DNA of 18,732 nucleotides from Lachnospiraceae bacterium (GCA_016293925.1 JAEDCX010000051.1:1-18732), one strand, 5' to 3'; positions 1-7,677 are shown, counted from the first letter of the stretch. Numbers and translations are program-made. Notes: generated by a model from the sequence alone, not told the origin.

Positions 1-178
1 GGCGTGTAGAGTAATGAATAATGTAAGTATATCGGACAACAGCAAACTATAGTTTAAAATGTATCAAAAATTGTTATTTTTGTTTATATACGCTACTACT
101 TTACCGTATGATAAGTTGTTCATGAAATTCCCGTGCGATCGGATATAATGAATATTTACAAATATGAATGAAATTTAC

Positions 179-213
179 CAACTCTGCATTTTCTCAATGC
201 TGAGTTGTTTTTT
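179..213 (+). terminator. Intrinsic terminator upstream of the XRE regulator
   Basis: The arms CAACTCTGCATT (179-190) and AATGCTGAGTTG (196-207) pair at 11 of 12 positions around a TTCTC loop, followed at once by seven T residues (208-213 plus flank). This is the classical rho-independent layout for rightward transcription. It either ends a transcript from outside the window or acts as an attenuator in the leader of the XRE gene. Confidence 0.75.
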
Positions 214-230
214 GTTCAATAGTGCATTGA

Positions 231-258
231 TTGCAAATAATGAATAGCTTGATATACT
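231..258 (+). promoter_or_regulatory. Candidate sigma-A promoter of the XRE regulator
   Basis: A -35-like TTGCAA (231-236, 4 of 6 matches) and a -10-like TATACT (253-258, 5 of 6) are separated by 16 bp. The start point would fall near 265, giving a leader of about 60 nt before the start codon at 328. It lies just downstream of the terminator at 179-213, which fits an independent promoter. AT-rich sequence makes chance matches common. Confidence 0.45.
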
Positions 259-327
259 GAATTCATAAAATAAATCTGCAGTTTATTTTCAGAAAAAGTA
301 TTACAAAAAACAAGGAGAATAAATGCT

Positions 328-1350
328 ATGAATAATCATTTAGGATTAAATATCAAGAACTATAGAAAAAACAAGGGATTTACTCAGGAAGAGCTGGCCG
401 GAATGATAGGAGTTACACCTCAGGCCGTAAGCAGATGGGAATCAGAAGCAGGACTTCCGGATATATCGATGATTGTACCGATTGCGCAGGCATTAAATAT
501 TACCACAGATACTTTGCTTGGATACAATGCGGTAAATCGGGACGATTATCTTGCATCTAGGCTTAGGGAGCAGATAAATGGAATGTGGGATATCTCCGAT
601 ACAAGAGGAAGTGCCTTGAAATGTACTGAGTTTCTTGCAGAGGAAGCCAACAAGAATCCTATGAATTTTGAAGTATGCCTCATGTATGTTGAGGAGGTTG
701 CTGGCTTAAGCTATTACATCGATATGGAAGGTCTGCTTTCAAATGAACCCCAAAGAGCTGAAGCTATATTGGAGGACGGAATCAAAAAGGGTGTGAATGT
801 TATCCGTTATGCAAGTGATAATAAGATGATAAACAAGGCACACTATGCTCTTGCCTGGATATATATACACAAGAAGGATTTTTTAAATGCAAGAGAGCAC
901 ATTAATGTATTGCCCAGTTTTGAGAACACCAGAATGAAGGAACTGCTTATTCCTGAGCTTGCGTTCTTTGAACATGGTTTTGAAGAGATGAAGGAGAGCT
1001 TTGCTACCACAAACAAAATGCTTTGTAATATTCTGATGAGTCAGTTGCATTGTATTGCGGAAAATTATGCATACTGGGGTGATAAGGATGAAGCAATCAG
1101 AAACTTAAAATGGTGTGAAGGTGTTGCCAGGGCATTTGCAGAAATTCCGGAATATACAGGAGACCTGAAGGGATTTTGGAAGAAGCTGAATCACAATATG
1201 ATGGTTGCATACGATCGAGCAGGAGATCATAATAAGGCGAATGAACTCTGTGAAAACTATCTGAAAATGGTTAAGGACAATAACGACTATTCTGAAGAAG
1301 AGTATGAGACTATTGCAAAAGAATTCAGAGAGAGAATATATCAGCTCTAA
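328..1350 (+). CDS. XRE-family transcriptional regulator with TPR-like C-terminal region
   Basis: This is probably a DNA-binding regulator of the cytoplasmic XRE/Cro-CI class. Residues about 4-64 form a typical helix-turn-helix: the segment FTQEELAGMIGVTPQAVSRW carries the two helices, followed by a PDI...LNIT..LLGY end that is usual for clostridial XRE proteins. Residues about 75-340 are all-helical, rich in Glu, Lys, Tyr and Ala, and look like degenerate tetratricopeptide-type helical pairs, as in peptide-sensing or multimeric regulators. No effector is evident. Start: ATG at 328 with AAGGAG at 312-317 is 10 nt away, rather far; another ATG at 323 opens a two-codon frame that stops inside the start codon. 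Composition is AT-rich (22 of 60 G+C for 841-900), unlike the genes to the right, so transfer is possible. The target genes are not known; the neighbouring S51 gene is one possibility. Confidence 0.88.
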   Translation: MNNHLGLNIKNYRKNKGFTQEELAGMIGVTPQAVSRWESEAGLPDISMIVPIAQALNITTDTLLGYNAVNRDDYLASRLREQINGMWDISDTRGSALKCTEFLAEEANKNPMNFEVCLMYVEEVAGLSYYIDMEGLLSNEPQRAEAILEDGIKKGVNVIRYASDNKMINKAHYALAWIYIHKKDFLNAREHINVLPSFENTRMKELLIPELAFFEHGFEEMKESFATTNKMLCNILMSQLHCIAENYAYWGDKDEAIRNLKWCEGVARAFAEIPEYTGDLKGFWKKLNHNMMVAYDRAGDHNKANELCENYLKMVKDNNDYSEEEYETIAKEFRERIYQL

Positions 1351-1405
1351 ATATGGAAATGGAATTGCTTCATTATGCCATATAAAAATGTTTTTAATGC
1401 AAATG

Positions 1406-1439
1406 ACAGGAGAGTGTGCTACACTCTCCTGTTAGGAGG
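1406..1439 (+). promoter_or_regulatory. Perfect hairpin abutting the Shine-Dalgarno site, with an alternative SD-pairing partner
   Basis: ACAGGAGAGTGT (1406-1417) and ACACTCTCCTGT (1421-1432) form a perfect 12-bp stem with a 3-nt loop. The AGGAGG ribosome binding site of the next gene starts 2 nt later (1434-1439). The right arm segment TCTCCT (1425-1430) can also pair with AGGAGG across a GTT loop, so the two folds exclude each other. There is no T-tract, so it is not a normal terminator. The long stem should normally leave the ribosome binding site free. Confidence 0.6.
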
Positions 1440-1450
1440 AAGATCTGCAG

Positions 1451-2188
1451 ATGAAAGTAATCCTGACAAGTTCATTAGGTGGTTCCATGAAAATCAACGG
1501 GACAAGAATTCCATCCGCTTTGCTCCCGGATAACGGTCTTGTGGATAAGCTTTTGGAAGTATGGGTTGAGAATGCCAAGGTACTGATGATATGTGCCTCA
1601 CCTGATGATTATGAGAAAAACGACGCCGTATGTGAATGCCTGAGGGAAGCTTTCCCTATGAGCGGCCTGTCCGTTTCATATATTGATAAATGTGATAGCA
1701 GAAATGAGCATCTGGCAGAAACGATTCCGGATATGGATGTTGTTCTTTTGACCGGAGGACATGTTCCTACCCAGAACGCATTCCTGAAAAAGATCAGATG
1801 CAGGGAACAATTGCAGAGATTTAATGGATTGCTCATCGGATGGAGTGCCGGTTCCATGAACTGTGCGGCCACTGTTTATGCGTCACCGGAATTGGAGGGA
1901 GAAGCCGCAGATCCGAGATATGAGAGATGGATATCCGGGCTCGGATTAACCGAAACGAACATCTTTCCCCATTATCAGTTTCTGAAAGATGAGTATCTTG
2001 ACGGGCTGAGGGTAATGGAGGATATCGTATACCCCGACAGTTATTTCCATGAGATCCTGGCAATCCATGACGGAACCTACATCACCATTGAAAACGGAGT
2101 GGAAACCTTATACGGAGAAGCCTATCGGATCAAAGACGGGATCATCCAACAGATTTGTCGCAATGGCGAGTCCATCTGTCTTTGCTGA
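1451..2188 (+). CDS. Peptidase S51-like / class I glutamine amidotransferase-fold protein
   Basis: A 245-residue cytoplasmic protein resembling the S51 serine peptidases (dipeptidase E, cyanophycinase) that share the class I glutamine amidotransferase fold. The nucleophile elbow GWSAGSMN is at 130-137 with candidate Ser132; LLTGGHVPTQN (99-109) matches the glycine-rich strand-loop of the family, and FPHYQ (172-176) supplies a His174 in the usual place after the nucleophile. The N-terminus MKVILTSSLGG is a Rossmann-like first strand. The natural substrate cannot be read from sequence; family members cleave Asp-containing dipeptides or cyanophycin. The start has AGGAGG at 1434-1439, 11 nt upstream, directly preceded by the hairpin described separately. 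No clear terminator follows; a new promoter lies at 2260-2288. GC content is intermediate between the AT-rich left edge and the operons to the right. Confidence 0.85.
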   Translation: MKVILTSSLGGSMKINGTRIPSALLPDNGLVDKLLEVWVENAKVLMICASPDDYEKNDAVCECLREAFPMSGLSVSYIDKCDSRNEHLAETIPDMDVVLLTGGHVPTQNAFLKKIRCREQLQRFNGLLIGWSAGSMNCAATVYASPELEGEAADPRYERWISGLGLTETNIFPHYQFLKDEYLDGLRVMEDIVYPDSYFHEILAIHDGTYITIENGVETLYGEAYRIKDGIIQQICRNGESICLC

Positions 2189-2259
2189 CTTGACGGTAAC
2201 CTGAACCTGACATTGAACCTCTTTATCCGATCAATCCGATCCCTTCGCCATTTCACGCC

Positions 2260-2288
2260 TTGAGAATCCCCCACCGCTGTGCTATAAT
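2260..2288 (+). promoter_or_regulatory. Strong sigma-A promoter with extended -10
   Basis: TTGAGA (2260-2265), a 17-bp spacer and a consensus TATAAT (2283-2288), preceded by TG one base away (TGCTATAAT), make an extended -10 promoter. The start point should be near 2295, giving a leader of about 70 nt for the YbaK/EbsC gene. The DUF4870 gene 73 nt downstream probably shares it. Confidence 0.85.
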
Positions 2289-2365
2289 CCTGTCAGTGAG
2301 TACCGTGTGGCAGGTCCGATCCAAACTGTCCCTGTCCGGCCGGCAAATATTCAGGAGGATTGCTT

Positions 2366-2845
2366 ATGTCAGTTGATACTGTTCGAACCTATCTGTCCCA
2401 GTACGATTTTGCAGACAGAATTCTGGAATTTGATGTTTCCAGTGCCACTGTGGAGCTTGCCGCAGAAGCGGTTGGATGTGAACCGGGCATGATTGCCAAA
2501 TCCCTTACCTTTCTCGTAGATGACAAGGCTGTCATGATTGTTGCGGCCGGTGATATGAAGATTGATAATGCCAAATACAAGGCTTTTTTCCATACCAAGG
2601 CCAAGATGCTCACCCCGGATCAGGTGGTTGACATGATCGGCCATGCAGTGGGGGGTGTATGTCCCTTTGCCGTGAAGGAAGGTGTATCCGTTTACCTGGA
2701 TGAGTCGTTGAAGCGCTTTGAGACCGTTTATCCTGCTGCCGGCAGCAGCAACAGCGCAGTACGTCTGTCCATCGCCGACCTGGAGCAATGCTCCGGATAT
2801 CTTCAGTGGATTGACGTCTGCAAATTGACGGATCCTCAAATATGA
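2366..2845 (+). CDS. YbaK/EbsC family aminoacyl-tRNA deacylase-like protein
   Basis: A 159-residue single-domain protein of the YbaK/ProX/EbsC family, which hydrolyses mischarged aminoacyl-tRNAs (such as Cys-tRNA-Pro or Ala-tRNA-Pro) in trans. Visible family marks are the IAKSLTF segment (about 43-49) with the conserved Lys, and GHAVGGVCPFAV (about 92-103), the GxxxGGVxPF loop that binds the tRNA 3' end. Length is normal for a free-standing editing protein. ATG 2366 is preferred because AGGAGG (2353-2358) sits 7 nt upstream; a TTG at 2360 would be too close. It is the first gene behind the 2260-2288 promoter and is likely cotranscribed with the downstream membrane protein. Which amino acid it edits cannot be read from the sequence. 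Confidence 0.92.
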   Translation: MSVDTVRTYLSQYDFADRILEFDVSSATVELAAEAVGCEPGMIAKSLTFLVDDKAVMIVAAGDMKIDNAKYKAFFHTKAKMLTPDQVVDMIGHAVGGVCPFAVKEGVSVYLDESLKRFETVYPAAGSSNSAVRLSIADLEQCSGYLQWIDVCKLTDPQI

Positions 2846-2918
2846 TTTATGATAATATGCAGACACGTGATCCGCTGCAGATGCAGCATATATTATTTAC
2901 ATATGGAGGTAGTTTCTC

Positions 2919-3299
2919 ATGGATTTCAACACCAACGATTGTACATCAACTTATGATCCGGCAGATATTCAGGCAAACAAAGGGATTACGATTCTCTCAT
3001 ATATCTCTTGGTTAGTGCTGGTGCCGCTTCTCGCAAGAAAAGATTCCAGATTTGCCCGTTTCCACAGCAACCAGGGCTTTGTACTGGCCATCATCGGAAC
3101 GGCAATCAGTATCACCGGCACCGTGATTACCACTCCCCTGAACTTAGCTCATCTGTGGGTTGTTTCCACTGTAATCAGCGTTCTCTTCTGGTTACTGGAG
3201 ATCCCGGTACTGGTATTCTGTATCATCGGAATTGTCAACGTTGCCCAGGGACGTGCCGTAGAACTTCCCATCATCGGCAAAATCAAGATCTTCAAGTAA
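2919..3299 (+). CDS. DUF4870/Tic20-like small integral membrane protein
   Basis: A 126-residue membrane protein with about three hydrophobic segments: residues roughly 24-40 (ITILSYISWLVLVPLL region), 50-70 and 85-110. The loop RFARFHSNQGFVL (about 43-55) is the charged FHxNQG signature of DUF4870-type proteins, which are distantly related to Tic20. The family's biochemical role is not established. The soluble N-terminus is rich in Asp, Asn and Thr; the C-terminus ends in a short basic tail (IGKIKIFK). GGAGG at 2905-2909 fixes the start. It follows the YbaK/EbsC gene by 73 nt with no obvious promoter between, so the two probably form one transcript ending at the bidirectional terminator at 3335-3388. 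Confidence 0.85.
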   Translation: MDFNTNDCTSTYDPADIQANKGITILSYISWLVLVPLLARKDSRFARFHSNQGFVLAIIGTAISITGTVITTPLNLAHLWVVSTVISVLFWLLEIPVLVFCIIGIVNVAQGRAVELPIIGKIKIFK

Positions 3300-3334
3300 G
3301 CGCCGAAACAGGTTTCCGTCAATACGAATCATGT

Positions 3335-3388
3335 AAAAAAGCAACATTCTGCCTGATCATACAGTGCAGAGATGTTGCTTTTCTTATT
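3335..3388. terminator. Bidirectional intrinsic terminator between convergent genes
   Basis: AAAAAAGCAACATTCTGC (3335-3352) pairs with GCAGAGATGTTGCTTTT (3365-3381 and flank), with a one-base bulge in a long stem. The T-run after the right arm serves the rightward DUF4870 transcript, and the A-run before the left arm serves as a T-run for the leftward TauE/SafE transcript, whose stop codon is at 3384-3386. Confidence 0.82.
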
Positions 3389-4157
3389 TGGTAAAAATGT
3401 TATAGAGATTCACACCGATCATGATGACCATCAGAAACCGCAGCAACCCGTCTACCATACGGTCATCCATTCTGCGATTCGCCATCCGCCCAACCACACT
3501 TCCCCCAATGCCGCTTGCTGCCATCAGCAGGAGCGTCGATGTGCGAAACTCCGGTACGGATCCGCGAATCACAGCCCACACGACCGAAAACACCTGACAA
3601 AACAGAATGATATACAGAGAATTCTGGCTGGCGGTTTTCGCCCGCATCGAGAAAAGAAGATACAACACCGTCACATTCAGCGGTCCGCCGCCGATCCCCA
3701 GAAAAGAGGAGATCATGCCCAGCAGAAGCCCTACAATGGCAATCATCGGAATGTTGGTAAGCCGGAAACTGCCCAGTCTGTGCTTGACGAAGGAATACAG
3801 GAAACACACCCCTGTCAGGATCAGCATGCCGATGGCCTGTATGGTGCCAAGCCCTGCCTGATCCACTCCCCTGTTTTGAATTCCTATCAGCAGTTCTCTT
3901 CCCGCAATCCCCCCCACAGCCGCTCCGAGCGCCAGAACGGTGGCGGATTTGCTTTCAATAACTGACGTGTGTGTCATTTTAATATGAAGGATGGAATATC
4001 CGGACATTGCGAGAACCGTACAGCCGGATAAGAAACCGGCGGTTTCCACGCTCATGATACCGAGTAAATCCAACACCGGCTTTATAATAATGCCACCGCC
4101 CATACCACAGATGGATCCTGTCAATGTGGCCATAAAGCATACCGCCACGATAATCAT
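3384..4157 (-). CDS. TSUP (TauE/SafE) family permease
   Basis: A 257-residue polytopic inner-membrane protein of the sulfite exporter TauE/SafE (TSUP) family, predicted to have about eight transmembrane helices in two repeats. Each repeat begins with the glycine-rich family motif: GSICGMGGGIIIKP near residues 15-28 and SFLGIGGGPLNVT near the middle. Members carry sulfur- or carboxyl-containing organic anions; the substrate here cannot be told. The start codon overlaps the stop codon of the upstream ABC-F gene by 4 bases (ATGA, 4154-4157), so the pair is almost certainly translationally coupled. It is the last gene of the leftward operon and ends in the bidirectional terminator. No functional link with ABC-F proteins is known to me, so the coupling may be only organisational. 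Confidence 0.9.
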   Translation of the reverse strand: MIIVAVCFMATLTGSICGMGGGIIIKPVLDLLGIMSVETAGFLSGCTVLAMSGYSILHIKMTHTSVIESKSATVLALGAAVGGIAGRELLIGIQNRGVDQAGLGTIQAIGMLILTGVCFLYSFVKHRLGSFRLTNIPMIAIVGLLLGMISSFLGIGGGPLNVTVLYLLFSMRAKTASQNSLYIILFCQVFSVVWAVIRGSVPEFRTSTLLLMAASGIGGSVVGRMANRRMDDRMVDGLLRFLMVIMIGVNLYNIFTK

Positions 4158-5995
4158 TGTTTCCTAATCCTCTCATCCAGTTCCTGCAGATAGACCCAGC
4201 GATCCATTTTCTCTTCCAGTTCCTGTTCCAGCCTGTCCTTCTCGGCAGACAGTTCCTGCAATTTTCCATACTGGCTCGCCGCCGCCAGCATCCGGGCTTC
4301 CACATCGGAAACTGCCTGTTCCAGGGCGTCGATATCGTCCTCAATGGTCTCGTATTCTTTCTGCTCCTGATATGTGAACCGCAGCTTCTTCTCACGGGAT
4401 TTCCAGGTCTGTCCGGAGACTGCTCCGGCCGGGGTTTGTCCCGGTGCGTTTCCCTTCCCCCCGACCTGCGTTAATTGTGAGGCCTGCTGCGTCAGCGAAG
4501 CTTCCCGCTCCAGTTCTCTCTCCCGGAAATCCGTGTAGTTGCCCTCCTGCTTCTCCACGATTCCGTTTTCCCGGAAAATCAGCAGTCCGGTTGCAACCTT
4601 ATCCAGAAAATAGCGGTCATGGGATACCGCAATCACAATTCCCTCAAACCGGCACAGATAATCCTCCAGAATCGTTAACGTCTTGATATCAAGATCATTG
4701 GTGGGCTCATCGAGAATCAGCACGTTAGGCGCACTCATCAGTACCTTCAGCAGATAGAGTCTTCGCTGCTCTCCGCCGGACAGTTTACCAATCACAGAAT
4801 ACTGCATATCCCCCGTAAATAGGAAATTCTCGCACATCTGGGACGCTGTAATCACGCCGTCTCTGGTATGAATATATTCCGCTGTATCCCGAACATAATC
4901 GATGACCCGCTTCGTCATATCCAGCTGCTCGTTTTCCTGGGAGAAAACTCCGTATCTGACCGTGGATCCGTATTCCACGCTGCCACTGTCAGGTTCCAAT
5001 GCACCCGTCAGAATCTTGATCAGCGTGGATTTACCGCAGCCGTTGGGACCGATAATACCGATTCTGGAATTCTGCAGGAAAATATAATCCAGATCCCGGA
5101 ACAGAACCCTGCCGTCATAAGCCTTGGAAACACCGTGAAGCTCCACCGTCTTCTTACCCATTCTGGAATAAGCACTGCTCATAACCACTTCACCGTCAAT
5201 CTCCGGGAGATCTCTGTCCCGCAGGGCCAGAAAGCGTTGAATATGTGCTTTCTGCTTCGTACTTCTGGCTCTTGCTCCACGCAGCATCCAGGCAAGTTCC
5301 TGCCGGTACAGATTCTTATTTTTCTGCTCTGCCGCAAGCATCTGACTGTCCCGCTCCGCCCGCATCTCCACGTATTGGGAATAGTTTGCCTGATAGGTAT
5401 ACAATTTCCCCTTATCCAGCTCCCAGATTCTGTTTGTCACCTCATCCAGGAAATAACGATCATGGGTAATCATTATGTAGGTGCCGCTATATTTCTTCAA
5501 CATCTCCTCCAGCCATTCGGTCATTGCGCTGTCCAAATGGTTGGTCGGCTCATCCAGAATCATGAGATCTGAGGGCACCAGAAACATCCGGACCAGTGCC
5601 GCCCGCTTTCTCTGACCGCCGGAGAGAACCGACGGATTCCCGTTCGGATCATCCAGACCCAGTTTCCGCAGCATGGATACTGCCTCACCGGACAGGTTTC
5701 GGTATTCATCCTTCGCCTGTAATCCATGGATCACATTCTCCAGCAAGGTTTTCCGGTCATCGAATTCCGGCTTCTGCGGGAGATATGCAATCCGCAGACC
5801 GTTATTCATAATGACACTTCCGTCATCTACTGTCTCTTCTCCTGCAAGAATGCGCAACAAAGTAGACTTACCGGTACCGTTGATACCGATAAGTCCTATT
5901 CTGTCATGTTCGTGTATGCTGAAACTAATCTCACGGAAAAGAGTACGGACTCCGTAAGATTTTGTAATCTTTTCCGCCACCAGAAGATTGTCCAT
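4154..5995 (-). CDS. ABC-F family ATPase, Uup-like
   Basis: A 613-residue cytosolic protein with two ABC ATPase domains and no membrane segment, typical of ABC-F proteins that act on ribosomes. Domain 1 has Walker A GINGTGKST (about 37-45), signature LSGGQ (124-128) and Walker B/D-loop LMILDEPTNHLD (144-155). The linker between domains (about 195-280) includes the charged helical segment expected for the ribosome-reaching P-site tRNA interaction motif. Domain 2 has GPNGCGKST (316-324), LSGGE (405-409) and VLILDEPTNDLD (425-436). Residues about 535-613 form a coiled coil beginning KLRFTYQEQKEYE, which matches the C-terminal domain of Uup; residues 500-530 are a Gln/Gly/Ala-rich spacer. Uup-type proteins affect DNA transposon excision and ribosome function; an antibiotic-protection role is possible but not indicated. 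It overlaps the permease gene by 4 bases. Confidence 0.93.
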   Translation of the reverse strand: MDNLLVAEKITKSYGVRTLFREISFSIHEHDRIGLIGINGTGKSTLLRILAGEETVDDGSVIMNNGLRIAYLPQKPEFDDRKTLLENVIHGLQAKDEYRNLSGEAVSMLRKLGLDDPNGNPSVLSGGQRKRAALVRMFLVPSDLMILDEPTNHLDSAMTEWLEEMLKKYSGTYIMITHDRYFLDEVTNRIWELDKGKLYTYQANYSQYVEMRAERDSQMLAAEQKNKNLYRQELAWMLRGARARSTKQKAHIQRFLALRDRDLPEIDGEVVMSSAYSRMGKKTVELHGVSKAYDGRVLFRDLDYIFLQNSRIGIIGPNGCGKSTLIKILTGALEPDSGSVEYGSTVRYGVFSQENEQLDMTKRVIDYVRDTAEYIHTRDGVITASQMCENFLFTGDMQYSVIGKLSGGEQRRLYLLKVLMSAPNVLILDEPTNDLDIKTLTILEDYLCRFEGIVIAVSHDRYFLDKVATGLLIFRENGIVEKQEGNYTDFRERELEREASLTQQASQLTQVGGKGNAPGQTPAGAVSGQTWKSREKKLRFTYQEQKEYETIEDDIDALEQAVSDVEARMLAAASQYGKLQELSAEKDRLEQELEEKMDRWVYLQELDERIRKQ

Positions 5996-6082
5996 CCCGA
6001 TTTACCTGCCTGCTATTCCTGTTTTCTGCCGTCTGCTGCACCGGCACTTCTGTCCGACATCCCAAACCATGCCTGCGCCACG

Positions 6083-7213
6083 CTATTTCCGTGCCCTGTA
6101 GAACCAGGAATCATCGTTATCCAGCTGTTCCAGCACATACCCTTCCCTTCCAAACAGACGCTTGATGTAATCCATCATCCGCTGATGGGTCTTCGGAACA
6201 CAGAATCCGCAGATTCCTTCGTTCTGACGGATATATCTGGTAATCAGATCCGTTGCAATCTTCTGTCCGCGGTACTCTGGGGATACATACAGCTCTTCTA
6301 TGTAATAATCGCATCCGTCGCTTTTCTCTTCCTGGTTCGGACCTGACAGGACTGTCAGTCCAACGGCCCGATCATCCCGCATGAGAAGATAAGGTTTCTT
6401 ACACGGATCCGCAAAATATTTGTCCCGCTCCTGCGGAAGGTAATCTCCGTTCCCGGCACGGTCTGTAAGCAGCTCCGGAAGGTACGTGCCGAGTTCCTGC
6501 ACATATGCATTGTATAGCTCCGTAAACACCTTCGGTGCATGAGTCGCATCCACTACATGATAACCTGCCTTGTCTTCATAGGCGTTGTCATACCCCCACT
6601 GTGTCGGCAAATGCAGCACCGGATAGTGGGAATATTGCCGGGTCAGTGTCCGGAGCTCTTCCGGGTCATAGGTATCATATACCGGATACTCACGGAAGCG
6701 GCCGCCCAGCTTCATTAATGCACCCTCCTGCAACTCCAGCCCCATAAAAGCATCACTGTTGCCGCCGTTCCAGTCGGTGATACCATAGTTATCTGCGGTT
6801 TTGAATCCGAATTTCGGATAATATCCCGGTTCTCCGAATATACAAATCGCCGTATATCCCTGCTCTCGGGCAAGCTTCAGTGTCTCCTGCAACAAAGCCC
6901 TGCCAACGCCCATATTCTGGGCTGCGGGATCAATTGCAAGGGGTCCGAACGATAACACGTCATGTACTCCTGTCTGATTCTGAATCTGTGCATGGGAATA
7001 CATGATTGTCCCGACAATTGTACCGTCAATCTCTGCAACACGGCTGAGGGCAGGAATATAACAGTCTGCATTACGCAGATTATGCACCAGCAAATGCTCA
7101 TTACACTCCGGTCCATGCAGATTCCAGAATGCCCGCAACGTCATTTCTTCCGTTTTCTCGTAATCTTCCGGTCTTTCCTCCCGGATTATCAATTTTCCTC
7201 TTTCCACACCCAT
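6083..7213 (-). CDS. Tandem GNAT-domain N-acetyltransferase
   Basis: A 376-residue cytoplasmic protein with two GNAT-like halves. The N-terminal half (about 8-155) resembles YhbS-type acetyltransferases: the acetyl-CoA pyrophosphate loop QNMGVGRALLQ is at 99-109 after the strand LSFGPLAID, followed by GYTAICIFGEPGYYPKFGF. The C-terminal half (about 230-376) has a second CoA-loop-like segment, EYRGQKIATDLI (about 313-324), after EELYVSP. The acceptor substrate is unknown. The annotated ATG at 7213 lies only 1 nt from GGAG (7218-7215), whereas the in-frame GTG at 7207 lies 7 nt from it and may be the true start (374 residues). It lies 15 nt after the membrane-anchored gene in the same operon, and 87 nt before the ABC-F gene with no clear terminator between. 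Confidence 0.9.
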   Translation of the reverse strand: MGVERGKLIIREERPEDYEKTEEMTLRAFWNLHGPECNEHLLVHNLRNADCYIPALSRVAEIDGTIVGTIMYSHAQIQNQTGVHDVLSFGPLAIDPAAQNMGVGRALLQETLKLAREQGYTAICIFGEPGYYPKFGFKTADNYGITDWNGGNSDAFMGLELQEGALMKLGGRFREYPVYDTYDPEELRTLTRQYSHYPVLHLPTQWGYDNAYEDKAGYHVVDATHAPKVFTELYNAYVQELGTYLPELLTDRAGNGDYLPQERDKYFADPCKKPYLLMRDDRAVGLTVLSGPNQEEKSDGCDYYIEELYVSPEYRGQKIATDLITRYIRQNEGICGFCVPKTHQRMMDYIKRLFGREGYVLEQLDNDDSWFYRARK

Positions 7214-7228
7214 TCTCCTTCACCATGC

Positions 7229-7669
7229 CTATTGTTTTTCGTAATATTTCAGCCCGGAACTTGGTTTGAAATACGTTCTGATATATCCATCCGTGGACAG
7301 GAAAACAATCTCATTGGTATCCTCCAGGTAGTAAATCAAATCACCGTCCTCTGCCTCTGTCTTCGTCAGTGCGTCCGGCGAAGCAATCACACGGTTGGCT
7401 CCCTCCAGATATTCTTCGGCTGTTGTATAGGTGAATTCCTCGCCATGTTTCTCGAAATGATCCTTCAGATCACCCTCTGTACGGAACTGGTAGACGATCT
7501 CGATGGTCTCATTCGATTCTTCCCTGCGGGGAAGATCCGCCAGCGTTTTGTTATTTCTGACCGAACAGCGGGCGGCAAATGCTGCGATTAACACAATCAC
7601 CGCAATTCCGATAATCGTAAGCAGATTCCGTGGTCTGCCACCATTTCCACTCGTTTTGATTGTAGCCAT
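7229..7669 (-). CDS. Membrane-anchored protein with BECR-like (toxin RNase-type) C-terminal domain
   Basis: A 146-residue protein. Residues 1-14 are basic; 15-33 (NLLTIIGIAVIVLIAAFAA) form one hydrophobic helix, predicting an N-in/C-out anchor or a signal peptide. After a charged linker, residues about 58-146 resemble the C-terminal nuclease domains of polymorphic toxins in the barnase/EndoU/ColicinE5/RelE-like (BECR) group: a HFxKHG motif (71-76) followed by a TAEEYLEGA helix, then DGDLIYYLEDTNEIVFLS and DGYIRTYFKP (128-136), ending in YYEKQ. Candidate catalytic residues are His71, His75, Arg131 and Thr132. That match is from memory of motif patterns and not from a search. It starts just after the 58-residue gene, whose stop codon is embedded in its TAGGAGAG ribosome binding site. 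If it is a nuclease, no obvious immunity gene is recognised beside it. Confidence 0.72.
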   Translation of the reverse strand: MATIKTSGNGGRPRNLLTIIGIAVIVLIAAFAARCSVRNNKTLADLPRREESNETIEIVYQFRTEGDLKDHFEKHGEEFTYTTAEEYLEGANRVIASPDALTKTEAEDGDLIYYLEDTNEIVFLSTDGYIRTYFKPSSGLKYYEKQ

Positions 7670-7677
7670 ACTCTCTC

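Larger units (their letters stand above)
1..327. other. AT-rich non-coding leader region
   Basis: No convincing gene is seen in this stretch. The first 60 bases contain 19 G+C by hand count, far below the fructose operon further right. It holds a TATAAT hexamer (144-149), a strong intrinsic terminator (179-213), a promoter-like pair (231-258) and the Shine-Dalgarno site of the next gene (AAGGAG, 312-317). It could be the end of a transcript entering from the left, or a long attenuated leader of the XRE gene. Confidence 0.6.

Noticed and set aside
1351..1395. Imperfect stem ATATGG...CCATAT after the XRE gene as a terminator
   Set aside because: The stem is AT-rich, interrupted and followed by mixed A/T rather than a clean T-run, so it was not annotated.
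1406..1432. The perfect 12-bp hairpin as an intrinsic terminator
   Set aside because: It is followed by TAGGAGGA, not by T residues, and lies next to a ribosome binding site, so a regulatory reading is preferred.
2846..2918. GCTGC-AGAT-GCAGC hairpin between the YbaK/EbsC and DUF4870 genes
   Set aside because: Only five base pairs and no T-run; too weak to call a terminator or a switch.
4868..5572. Open frame of 234 codons on the plus strand inside the ABC-F gene
   Set aside because: It lies entirely opposite conserved ATPase motifs and shows no recognisable domain or start signal.
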